From NCBI RefSeq assembly GCF_002483205.1, contig NZ_DLHM01000003.1, forward strand, positions 1-64,000: DNA of 64,000 nucleotides, in the 5' to 3' direction. Both the position numbers and the translations under genes were made by a program. The notes below the pieces were generated by a model. That model saw only the letters and a list, made by a program, of their open reading frames with translations, did no database searches and was not told the DNA's origin. Of this stretch, positions 16,751 to 23,953 are shown piece by piece. Numbering within the stretch: position 1 is the stretch's first letter; each line of letters begins with the position of its first letter. This DNA comes from Flavihumibacter sp. UBA7668 (lineage in GTDB: Bacteria; Bacteroidota; Bacteroidia; Chitinophagales; Chitinophagaceae).

Positions 16751-17170
16751 ATGGCGCTTCCTGAAATCCTGCTCATTATTGGGATTGGGCTGCTGGCCGG
16801 TGTTTTAAGCGGACTGGTAGGCATCGGCGGAGGAATTGTGCTGGTGCCTGCCCTTGTTTATTTTCTGAAATATAGCCAGCATCAGGCACAGGGAACTTCA
16901 TTGGGTGTACTGATGCTTCCGGTTGTATTCCTGGGATTTTACCAGTATTATAAATATGGTCAGGCCAATGGAAATCCCATTGATTTAAAGATTGTTGGCA
17001 TACTGGCCATCGGTTTTATTCTGGGTGGTTTCCTCGGTGGTAAAATCGCCACCAAAATTGATGGCGAACTGATGAAAAAGCTATTCGCCATTTTACTCCT
17101 ATATACTGCAGTAAAATTATTACAATGGGACCAGGCCCTGATTCGCTGGGTGAAATCGCTGGTTAGTTAA
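16751..17170 (+). CDS. Half-length TauE/SafE (TSUP) membrane protein
   Basis: At 139 residues this is about half the usual TSUP transporter length. It contains four predicted membrane helices and the family motif GGGIVLVPALVYFL near residue 27, then GTSLGVLMLP and a second glycine-rich GGFLGGKIAT segment. TSUP proteins move sulfite, sulfonates or other organic anions. The short form has one repeat of the normal two-repeat fold and probably works as a dimer. It overlaps the convergent C40 peptidase gene by 4 bases. Confidence 0.82.
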   Translation: MALPEILLIIGIGLLAGVLSGLVGIGGGIVLVPALVYFLKYSQHQAQGTSLGVLMLPVVFLGFYQYYKYGQANGNPIDLKIVGILAIGFILGGFLGGKIATKIDGELMKKLFAILLLYTAVKLLQWDQALIRWVKSLVS

Positions 17171-17937
17171 AAATAGCGTTTGATAATGCGCAGGCGATGT
17201 GTGCGGCGTTTCTGATCACGACTAATTATTCCCTCATGATCAATATCATCTATCCGAACCTTTCCGGATGCATGGATGATTTCATGATCATTTAAAAGGA
17301 TACCTACATGCGTGATACGGCCATCCGGCTCATCAAAAAAAGCCAGATCACCCGGCTGCACTTCCTGCAAAAAACCAACCGACTCCCCCTCTCCTGCCTG
17401 TAAATACGCATCTCTTAATAAATGAATACCAAGTTGCCGGTACACCATTTGTGCAAACCCGCTGCAATCAATACCGGCAAAAGTTCGTCCGCCCCAGAGA
17501 TAGGGACTATTCAAATATTGCAGGGCCAATTCCTGCACCTGCAGGTGTTTATCATCGGTATCGGACTGAATAGTTAAACCGGTAAAGGAAATGGAAAATA
17601 CACCTGCTGTTAGGGTTGAATCATAAACCGGTGTGCCCATGAAGACAGGCATCGGTTGGCCGTTTACGTTAGCGAAGCCCAATTCTCTGTCAAAATAACC
17701 CAGTGGTTCTGTAATCGGGCCGGCTAGTTCAGCCAGTTGGATGGCCTGGCACCAGCCTTCATAGCCATCGTGAATGGAACGAACCTGCAACCAGCCTTCT
17801 ACGGAACGATCCAGCACATGTACCTGTTCTCCCAATAATAACTGACTGCTCATTTCAGTTCTATGGTTGGGCGTTTCCCGAACCGGGCATACCGACACTA
17901 CCGGAATATAAATAGGATCTGTAAACATATCTGGCAC
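17167..17937 (-). CDS. NlpC/P60 (C40) endopeptidase with SH3 domain
   Basis: This 256-residue protein has a bacterial SH3-like N-terminal domain (about 20-70, with GWLQVRS and GYEGWC) and a C-terminal NlpC/P60 cysteine peptidase domain. The catalytic Cys lies in GIDCSGFAQMVYR and the His in RITHVGILL. Such enzymes cut gamma-D-glutamyl-meso-diaminopimelate bonds in peptidoglycan. No signal peptide is evident, so a cytosolic role in muropeptide recycling is possible. The longest frame begins at GTG 17937; ATG 17928 would drop only three residues and is equally plausible. Confidence 0.88.
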   Translation of the reverse strand: MPDMFTDPIYIPVVSVCPVRETPNHRTEMSSQLLLGEQVHVLDRSVEGWLQVRSIHDGYEGWCQAIQLAELAGPITEPLGYFDRELGFANVNGQPMPVFMGTPVYDSTLTAGVFSISFTGLTIQSDTDDKHLQVQELALQYLNSPYLWGGRTFAGIDCSGFAQMVYRQLGIHLLRDAYLQAGEGESVGFLQEVQPGDLAFFDEPDGRITHVGILLNDHEIIHASGKVRIDDIDHEGIISRDQKRRTHRLRIIKRYF

Positions 17938-17991
17938 AAATTATGGAAAAGAAGCAGATTCGCATCTCTGAATAAATGATAAATTGTACCA

Positions 17992-18570
17992 GTGAATTTT
18001 GACAAGTACAACCATATCAGTGAGCAGGAACTGCTTCGCAATTTTTACCAGGACAGAAATAAGGACTGGCTGGGAATATTGCTGCAGCGGTACACGCTCT
18101 TATTGCTGGGTGTTTGCATGAAATACCTGAAGAATGAGGATGCAGCCCGCGATGCCGTACAACAGATTTTTCTGAAGGCAATAACGGAACTGGAAAAATA
18201 TCAGGTGGAATATGTAAAGTCCTGGTTGTATATGATTGCAAAAAATCATTGCCTGATGCAATTCAGGGATAAAAACAGGTTAATGGTGGAGCTATCCGAA
18301 AATCAGGGAGGTGTGGAAGATCTGGATGGACAAATCGCCCTGCAGGAAAAAGATCAATTGCTGGACTGGATGCATGACAGTATAAAAAACCTGAATCAGG
18401 AGCAACAGCAATGTGTAACTTTATTCTATCTGGAGAAAAAAAGTTACCAGGAAGTAGCAGACCAAACCGGCTTTACGATGTTGCAGGTTAAAAGTAATAT
18501 CCAGAATGGAAAAAGGAACCTGAGGCTTATGATACTGCGAAAGCAGCAGGAAAATGAAATCAGCAAATGA
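17992..18570 (+). CDS. ECF-type sigma factor
   Basis: This 192-residue protein has sigma region 2 (NEDAARDAVQQIFLKAI) and region 4 (LNQEQQQCVTLFYLEKKSYQEVADQTG), the layout of ECF/sigma-70 family factors that direct RNA polymerase to a small regulon. The start is GTG at 17992. Its stop overlaps the start of the next gene by 4 bases (ATGA), pairing it with a membrane-anchored protein that is the likely regulator. Confidence 0.9.
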   Translation: MNFDKYNHISEQELLRNFYQDRNKDWLGILLQRYTLLLLGVCMKYLKNEDAARDAVQQIFLKAITELEKYQVEYVKSWLYMIAKNHCLMQFRDKNRLMVELSENQGGVEDLDGQIALQEKDQLLDWMHDSIKNLNQEQQQCVTLFYLEKKSYQEVADQTGFTMLQVKSNIQNGKRNLRLMILRKQQENEISK

Positions 18571-18923
18571 ACAATTTACTCAACATATTAACCAATAGCA
18601 ATAAGGATATCGACAACCAGTTGCTGATGGACTATATCAGCGGGAAATTGTCTCATTCAGACCGGCATACGGTGGAAGAATGGTTGCAGGAAAATGAATT
18701 TGAAGCCGATGCGCTGGAAGGCCTTGAAGCTTTTGGTAACAAGGAAGAACTGCAGCAATACGTGATCCAACTCAACAAGGAATTAAAGAATTATATCCAG
18801 TCGAAGAAACAACGAAGAGAGAAGAAACGGATTAAAGAAAATCCCTGGACCTATCTTGCGCTCTTACTGATTTTATTATTCCTGGTGCTGGCCTATGTTG
18901 TGCTAGAAATGGTCAACCGCTAA
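18567..18923 (+). CDS. Membrane-anchored partner of sigma factor, anti-sigma-like
   Basis: A 118-residue protein with a charged helical N-terminal part (including a DYISGKLS segment like the zinc-less anti-sigma N-domain) and one membrane helix near residues 94-114. Translational coupling to the ECF sigma gene and this topology suggest it holds the sigma factor at the membrane. The gene overlaps the convergent guaD by 4 bases. Confidence 0.7.
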   Translation: MNNLLNILTNSNKDIDNQLLMDYISGKLSHSDRHTVEEWLQENEFEADALEGLEAFGNKEELQQYVIQLNKELKNYIQSKKQRREKKRIKENPWTYLALLLILLFLVLAYVVLEMVNR

Positions 18924-19408
18924 TACAGGGTTTTATTCTCTTTCTTCACCCAATTACTGAAAACCGTTTCCGCTGCAGGATGGTGCAGGTGCACAAAAGG
19001 GATGGTTCTATCCGGATATGCCACAGCAATTTCTTCATAAATAAAGGAATCATCAAAGCCTGCTTCGGCTGCTTCTTTTTTGGAAGCTGCATACACTACG
19101 CGTTCGGGCCTTGCCCAGTAAATAGCACCCATGCACATGGGACAGGGCTCACAGGAGGCATACACCACACAACCGGTTAACTGAAAATCATTCATGGCAG
19201 AACAGGCTTCGCGAATGGCCACCACTTCGGCATGGGCTGTGGGATCATTGGTGGAAAGCACTTTATTATGCGCGCATGCCAGTACTTTATTGTCTTTAAC
19301 AATGACGCATCCAAAAGGTCCGCCAGCACCTTCTTCCATACCCTTAGCTGCTTCAGCTATGGCCATTTCCAGAAAATAACGATCCCTGTTTTCAGCAATA
19401 CCCTCCAT
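18920..19408 (-). CDS. guaD: Guanine deaminase (GuaD-type)
   Basis: GuaD converts guanine to xanthine and ammonia. The 162-residue protein has the zinc-dependent deaminase motifs HAEVVAI (His and catalytic Glu) and CEPCPMCMGAIYWA (two zinc-binding cysteines). The AAEAGFDDSFIYEEI stretch closely matches the Bacillus subtilis GuaD C-terminal segment rather than TadA. The final residues form a domain-swapping tail in this family. Upstream, the lipoprotein gene ends where this begins (1-base overlap), so they may be co-transcribed. Confidence 0.88.
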   Translation of the reverse strand: MEGIAENRDRYFLEMAIAEAAKGMEEGAGGPFGCVIVKDNKVLACAHNKVLSTNDPTAHAEVVAIREACSAMNDFQLTGCVVYASCEPCPMCMGAIYWARPERVVYAASKKEAAEAGFDDSFIYEEIAVAYPDRTIPFVHLHHPAAETVFSNWVKKENKTLY

Positions 19409-20457
19409 TACTGGTATTGAATGTATAGCGGACGTGGTTTCAGTTTCATCAGCTCTTCAGCGGTCAGTAAACGGGAAGGCGTTTCTTTCAGATCGTTTTT
19501 GTAGAATATTTTGAAGCCGGTAAACTCAATTGGCTCAGTATATATAAAGTGTTTATAGGTTCCGATTTTACGCGCTGGTGCACCCCATCCATCCATATGC
19601 ATTACAATCTGCGTTTCAGGACGGGTGATGATCTGCTGGTAATTTTTTACCATGGGGCGGGTGAAGCGGTGTACTACCAGCACTTTGGGAGGCAGGTTGT
19701 ATTTTTTTACCAGTTTAGCGAGGTAATCAGTAGCATAATTGATATCAGCAGCATCAAAGGATCCAATTACTTTACCAGGTGCCTGTCCGCCTTTCATAGA
19801 AAACTCCGGATCAATTCCCAGGTGCACATTGGGCATGGCCAGGTATTTCTCCAGTTCGGGAATTTCTTCCTGTAAGGAGCCTAACCCTACCTGAATATCC
19901 AGAAACACGATGGCATCAATCATTTTGGCAATGTTCAATACCGAATCGATTTGTTTGAACGGCATACGGAGGCGGTATTTACCAGCAGCACCGGGGCTAC
20001 CCTGCGCTGTTACGCAGATATAATGCAGGGCAGGTTGAACAGGTGTTGCCGGATCGGCCGCTTCCCAGTTTTTGATTTCAACTTTGAGGCGGTCGATCAT
20101 TTGCTTGGGAGGTAATTCTCCAAGGATGCCCATCCGCGTGCTATAGAGGTTTCCGTAATACGCGATGATTCTTTTAAAAGGAAGAATGGCGCCGGGCAAT
20201 GGATAGGCAGTTTTAACCGGCCATTTCCCGGAGCTGTCTCCATTGACCATATGGGTCATCTGCTGGTTGTACAAGACGGTGTCCAGTGTAACCGCAGCAG
20301 GTTCTGGCGTTGGCTGGTCAGCAACTGCTTCGGGATTTTTGGTGGTATCCACACTGGCTGCAACGGCAGCGGTGGAGGTTGGAACAGAGTCACAGGAAAA
20401 AAGGCTGACAGCGAAGGTCAAACCAATAGCGGATTTCAGGAGGAGATTAGATTTCAT
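19408..20457 (-). CDS. Large lipoprotein, function unknown
   Basis: A 349-residue lipoprotein. The start at 20457 gives a normal signal sequence with lipobox LFSC (Cys at residue 22); an upstream ATG at 20493 would only add a non-signal tail. A low-complexity Ala/Thr/Pro/Val linker follows (about 25-60), then a globular domain with alternating strands and helices, including the segment VVHRFTRPM and MHMDGWG, reminiscent of a TIM-barrel or glycosidase-like fold. I do not recognise the family. Confidence 0.75.
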   Translation of the reverse strand: MKSNLLLKSAIGLTFAVSLFSCDSVPTSTAAVAASVDTTKNPEAVADQPTPEPAAVTLDTVLYNQQMTHMVNGDSSGKWPVKTAYPLPGAILPFKRIIAYYGNLYSTRMGILGELPPKQMIDRLKVEIKNWEAADPATPVQPALHYICVTAQGSPGAAGKYRLRMPFKQIDSVLNIAKMIDAIVFLDIQVGLGSLQEEIPELEKYLAMPNVHLGIDPEFSMKGGQAPGKVIGSFDAADINYATDYLAKLVKKYNLPPKVLVVHRFTRPMVKNYQQIITRPETQIVMHMDGWGAPARKIGTYKHFIYTEPIEFTGFKIFYKNDLKETPSRLLTAEELMKLKPRPLYIQYQ

Positions 20458-20481
20458 AAACTTCAATTCAAGTAAGTAAAC

Positions 20482-20510
20482 ACAAGCCATCAACGTTGTT
20501 GATGGCTTGT
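20482..20510 (-). terminator. Hairpin downstream of CsbD-like gene
   Basis: A perfect 13-bp stem (20482-20494 with 20498-20510) with a 3-base loop. It is followed on the plus strand by a T-rich run and on the minus strand by GTTTACTTACTT, so it is a reasonable terminator for the minus-strand gene at 20544. Confidence 0.7.
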
Positions 20511-20543
20511 TTAGTATTTTGTTATTCGCGAATAAAGAACTGA

Positions 20544-20870
20544 TCAGGCAGTTTTGGGAGCATCATCTCCATCGAATTTATCCTTGAGCTTAGCCCACCA
20601 GCCGCCGGCTTTACCTTTTAGTTCTTCCCATTTCTCTTTGGCCTCATCGTCCCAGGTATCCACCTCTGCACTTAATTCATCAATTTTCGTGCTGGCTTTT
20701 GTTTTCAGCTCTTCAATTTTCTCGTCACTAAAACCGGTTTTGGTCTGGAACTGTTTCCAAAGAGCTTCTGCTTTGTCTTCAATTTTATCCCAGCTATCCT
20801 CCACTTTATCTTCGAATTTATCCCAGCCACTTTCGGCTTTGTTCTTCAGGTCATCTGCATTTGTACTCAT
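20544..20870 (-). CDS. Small stress-type helical protein (CsbD/YtxH-like)
   Basis: A 108-residue, highly charged, soluble protein made almost entirely of amphipathic helix. Repeats of the type K-A-E-x-x-W-D-K-F/I-E-D-K run through it, with Trp at regular intervals (WDKFED, WDKIED, WKQF, WEEL, WWAKL). Such low-complexity helical proteins resemble CsbD, YtxH or LEA-type stress proteins; no catalytic motif is seen. Two perfect palindromes lie upstream. Confidence 0.7.
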   Translation of the reverse strand: MSTNADDLKNKAESGWDKFEDKVEDSWDKIEDKAEALWKQFQTKTGFSDEKIEELKTKASTKIDELSAEVDTWDDEAKEKWEELKGKAGGWWAKLKDKFDGDDAPKTA

Positions 20871-20888
20871 CGCTAATGTTTTAATGAT

Positions 20889-20921
20889 TAAGGTTTTAAA
20901 CCTTAGTAATTTACGTAAATT
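20889..20921 (-). promoter_or_regulatory. Two adjacent palindromes upstream of CsbD-like gene
   Basis: A 17-bp perfect palindrome (TAAGGTTT T AAACCTTA) at 20889-20905 and a 14-bp perfect palindrome (AATTTACGTAAATT) at 20908-20921 lie 19-51 bases upstream of the start. Adjacent perfect palindromes in a promoter region suggest operator sites for dimeric regulators. No match to a named operator is claimed. Confidence 0.5.
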
Positions 20922-20948
20922 AAGCCGTTGGACAAGTTTAATAAATTG

Positions 20949-21305
20949 CTATTTCCCGGTATAAATAACACCGGAACTGGGGGTTTCATGCAACTCAATT
21001 TTGGCCAGTAAGGGCAGCAATGGTTTCACCTGATCCCAGATATAAACGGCAATTCGTTCGCAGGTGGGATTATCCAGTCCGTCTATATTATTCAAACATT
21101 TATGATCCAGGCGATTCACAACCGGCTTTACCACTTTTTTCAGAACAGCGAAATCCATTACCCATCCTAATACCGGATCCAGCGGGCCTTCCACCCAAAC
21201 CCGAAGCCGATAGGTATGGCCATGCATTTCCTTACATTTATGTCCCTCGGGCACATTGGGTAAAAAATGAGCAGAATCAAATGTAAATTCCTTAAACAGC
21301 AACAT
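20949..21305 (-). CDS. queD: 6-carboxy-5,6,7,8-tetrahydropterin synthase (QueD/PTPS family)
   Basis: QueD makes the carboxy-tetrahydropterin precursor of queuosine. The 118-residue protein has the zinc histidines in FDSAHFL and HGHTYRLRV, the CKEMHGH catalytic stretch and the NPTCERIA motif. The longest frame starts at TTG 21314; ATG 21305 (MLLFKEFTF) is the better start. The queG gene of the same pathway lies at 31792. A related role in pterin synthesis cannot be excluded. Confidence 0.88.
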   Translation of the reverse strand: MLLFKEFTFDSAHFLPNVPEGHKCKEMHGHTYRLRVWVEGPLDPVLGWVMDFAVLKKVVKPVVNRLDHKCLNNIDGLDNPTCERIAVYIWDQVKPLLPLLAKIELHETPSSGVIYTGK

Positions 21306-21350
21306 AGTCAGCAAATATGCCGCGAAGGTAGGATTAATGAAGCAATTTAT

Positions 21351-22040
21351 TTATTGGTTCAGCTGCTGAACCATGCGGATCAACTCATCCGGATTTTTGG
21401 GATTTACAGATTTTGCCTCTTTCAGGTAGTTTCCGAATGCGGGTGATAATTCAGCAGCCAACCCATTTAAGTCTTTTTTTGATTTGGGAAATTTAACCAG
21501 TTTTGCAGCTTTCACATCATAGAGGTACCAGTCCTCTTTTTGCACAAATTTGTTCTTATAAGTTCCAATATTTATCATCTCTTGACTTACTGTTTTTTCC
21601 AATAATTGAAGCAAATGAAAATTGGCACCATCCTCCATTACCCGATAATAAAAAGACCGGTCCTGACTGCCAATAGCCGGATATTCATTTCGGAAAAGAT
21701 AGGTTGTGGGCTGGCCATTCAGATCAACCGTATAGGTGATCTGCTTTACCGGATCCTTGAAATGCATTTGATTCTGCCCATCCCGAAATGCCGGCTTATT
21801 GCTATAGAGATCAAAATTCAGGGCCCCCTCCTGCGATTTTAAGCCATTACTGAAAATTATATTGCCGGGCTTCCACTCTTCGGTTGCAAAGGGCGAACCT
21901 TCAATTTCTTTGGCATTTGAAATCATGCCACGGCCTTCCCGGTCGGTGGCGAAAATGGCCTGAACACCCAGCACTTTAACCTGGGCGCCGGCCAAACCGG
22001 AGAGTAAAAGGCATAAAAAAAGGAATCCTGAATGTTTCAT
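21351..22040 (-). CDS. Secreted protein of unknown function
   Basis: A 229-residue protein with a signal peptide (MKHSGFLFLCLLLSGLAGAQ). The mature part appears to be mixed alpha/beta, with a Lys-rich C-terminal third (KFPKSKKDLNG) and NPDELIRMVQQLNQ at the end. I recognise no family. It stands alone between genes on the same strand. Confidence 0.72.
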   Translation of the reverse strand: MKHSGFLFLCLLLSGLAGAQVKVLGVQAIFATDREGRGMISNAKEIEGSPFATEEWKPGNIIFSNGLKSQEGALNFDLYSNKPAFRDGQNQMHFKDPVKQITYTVDLNGQPTTYLFRNEYPAIGSQDRSFYYRVMEDGANFHLLQLLEKTVSQEMINIGTYKNKFVQKEDWYLYDVKAAKLVKFPKSKKDLNGLAAELSPAFGNYLKEAKSVNPKNPDELIRMVQQLNQ

Positions 22041-22074
22041 GATTCCAATTTAGTTTTTTTCCCCATCTGAACGA

Positions 22075-22623
22075 TCAGGCTCTTTTTTTCTTTGCAGGTA
22101 AATGATCCTGTAAATGCTTAACCAAAGCTGTTGGAGTTATTTTACCTTCATACAAGGTATCGTTTATAAAAACGGCAGGAACTTCCCTTACCCCTTTATC
22201 TACTCCCTCCAATAGATCAGCCCGAACCGTCCACCCGTATAATGAGTCTACAAGTTTGGGAATCAGATTCTTATCCTTCACTCCTGCCTCCCGCGCATAT
22301 TCCTTCAAACTGATGGAACCCAGGCGTTTACGGTTGTTAAACAGAAGATGGTGCATTTCCCAAAAACGACCTTCCTGCACGGCTGCCACTGCTGCTTCTG
22401 CTGCTTTATGTGCGAATTGATGCACTTTGGTTAATGGGAAATGGCGGTATTGGAAGCGAATCTGATCAGGATATTTCTCCAGTAACAAATCGATGGCTTC
22501 CTGTGCTTTTGCACAGGCTTCACTTTCATAATCCCCATACATTACCAGGCGGACAGGCGCTTTTTCGCTGCCAATCCAGATGGTTTTGGGTTCAATAATT
22601 TCTACTTTGTTCGGAATTGACAT
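22075..22623 (-). CDS. DsbA-like thioredoxin-fold protein, single Cys
   Basis: A 182-residue member of the DsbA/thioredoxin_4 family without a signal peptide. The redox motif normally read CPYC is here SEAC, near residue 40 (YGDYESEAC), so the first catalytic cysteine is missing. The HFPL motif, the central helical insert and the cis-Pro REVPAVFIN segment are present. The second Cys alone may support glutathione-linked reduction or bacillithiol-type chemistry; a structural role is also possible. A longer frame (to 22725) lacks support. Confidence 0.8.
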   Translation of the reverse strand: MSIPNKVEIIEPKTIWIGSEKAPVRLVMYGDYESEACAKAQEAIDLLLEKYPDQIRFQYRHFPLTKVHQFAHKAAEAAVAAVQEGRFWEMHHLLFNNRKRLGSISLKEYAREAGVKDKNLIPKLVDSLYGWTVRADLLEGVDKGVREVPAVFINDTLYEGKITPTALVKHLQDHLPAKKKRA

Positions 22624-22670
22624 ATATGCTCCTTTTTTTTGAGCAGTTAGTTGGTGGTTATAAGACAATT

Positions 22671-23189
22671 TTAGGGGCCAAAAGGTTGTTTCTTTCCGGC
22701 CCGGATCATTTGACCATAGTCCCATTTTTTAAACAGGGCATCCACGCATTGGGCTACCCTACGGGTTCTGGTTTGTTCTGTTTTGGCTTCTTCAATCCAT
22801 TTGGTGAAATACCGCTGATGACCTGGCGTAAGGGAATTGAAAAATTCCCTGGCGGCTGGTTCATCCTGCAGACATTCCAGCAAATCTCCGTTTATTTTTA
22901 GTTCTTGCGGGTCAAATTCCAGTTTTAGGCGAATGCTGTCTCCTTTTTGCTTACCCAACGCCTTTCTTATTCCTGCTTTCAGGGGTAGGATAAAATCGCC
23001 TCCACCCATTGGCAACAGCGCCATTGCTTTGATTTCCAGTTCATCCAGTCGTCCTTTTACCCGGAAGGATTTCTTGCAGCCGGGATTCAGCTTTTCTGCC
23101 TGTTTTTGTGAAATCAGCAGGTATGACCAGCCGGTTTTTTCTCCCTGCTGATCAAATTTCTCTATTCGGGCTATCCAGCTAACTAACAT
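22671..23189 (-). CDS. DUF1905/YdeI (OmdA)-type protein
   Basis: A 172-residue protein with an N-terminal beta-rich DUF1905 domain (about 5-90) and a C-terminal YdeI/OmpD-associated segment (about 95-170, with LTPGHQRYFTKWIEEAKTEQTRTRRV). YdeI-type proteins are small soluble bacteriocin-immunity or stress proteins; the exact role is unknown. The C-terminal residues overlap the upstream region of the DsbA-like gene. Confidence 0.75.
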   Translation of the reverse strand: MLVSWIARIEKFDQQGEKTGWSYLLISQKQAEKLNPGCKKSFRVKGRLDELEIKAMALLPMGGGDFILPLKAGIRKALGKQKGDSIRLKLEFDPQELKINGDLLECLQDEPAAREFFNSLTPGHQRYFTKWIEEAKTEQTRTRRVAQCVDALFKKWDYGQMIRAGKKQPFGP

Positions 23190-23197
23190 AATTCCAA

Positions 23198-23941
23198 TTA
23201 TAAAGTTGGCAATCCTTCAAATTCAGCCGGTTCAACCGGATTTAAAACCTGCCGGAAGTCTTTCTGAATGGAATAGGCCTTTAGTTTATCGCTCTCCAAC
23301 TGATAAGCTGTTAACTCCCTTATTCGTTCCGGTTGCAGTTTTGGCCGAATCCATTCAAGTGCAAGTTGATCAGGCAAAATAAGCGGCATTCTTTTCTTTT
23401 TATTATGAACACTACTCATCAGCGTATTGGCGGCTGTTGTAACAATCGCGAAGCTAACCAGGTGTTCGCCCGTATCCCGGTCGGTCCATTCCTGCCAGAT
23501 CCCCGCCATATAAAAAACCGGTTGATCCGGCAGATAAATGAAATAGGGTATAGCTGTTTCTTTTTTAGCGCCTTCCAGTTTCACATGCCGCCACTCATAA
23601 AATCCGCTGGATGGAACCAGACATCTTCTGTGAATGGCGGCTTCCTTGTAGAGATTGGAACTCAGCAGATTTTCACCCACTGCATTCAGCGTGGTGTATT
23701 TCTGGCGGTTGGCTTCAACAGCTGTCCGGTTTTTCAACCAGGGGGCCAGAAACTCCCAATGTGCACTGACTACCTCGGGTTTTGCGACATGCTCAGACAA
23801 TCGAATAATGGGCCAGTTGCCGTATTCAAATCCACTTTGCATCGCAAAAACGGAAGGTGATAATTCCGGTAATGCAAGACTCAAATCGCCAATGGAAAAA
23901 GCCCTGCTTTCCGGAACGATCAGCCTGTTATAATAACACAT
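23198..23941 (-). CDS. SOS-response-associated peptidase (SRAP, YedK)
   Basis: SRAP proteins protect abasic sites in single-stranded DNA by forming a thiazolidine crosslink through Cys2. The 247-residue protein starts MCYYNR, giving the required Cys2 after Met removal. It also shows SSGFYEW with the conserved Glu and SVHNKKKRMPLIL with the catalytic His. All parts of the active site are present. The gene begins 13 bases beyond the clpB end on the same strand. Confidence 0.92.
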   Translation of the reverse strand: MCYYNRLIVPESRAFSIGDLSLALPELSPSVFAMQSGFEYGNWPIIRLSEHVAKPEVVSAHWEFLAPWLKNRTAVEANRQKYTTLNAVGENLLSSNLYKEAAIHRRCLVPSSGFYEWRHVKLEGAKKETAIPYFIYLPDQPVFYMAGIWQEWTDRDTGEHLVSFAIVTTAANTLMSSVHNKKKRMPLILPDQLALEWIRPKLQPERIRELTAYQLESDKLKAYSIQKDFRQVLNPVEPAEFEGLPTL

Positions 23942-23953
23942 GCCGGAAGATAA

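Noticed and set aside
18920..19408. tRNA adenosine deaminase (TadA)
   Set aside because: The AGFDDSFIYEEI stretch and the preserved C-terminal tail match guanine deaminase better.
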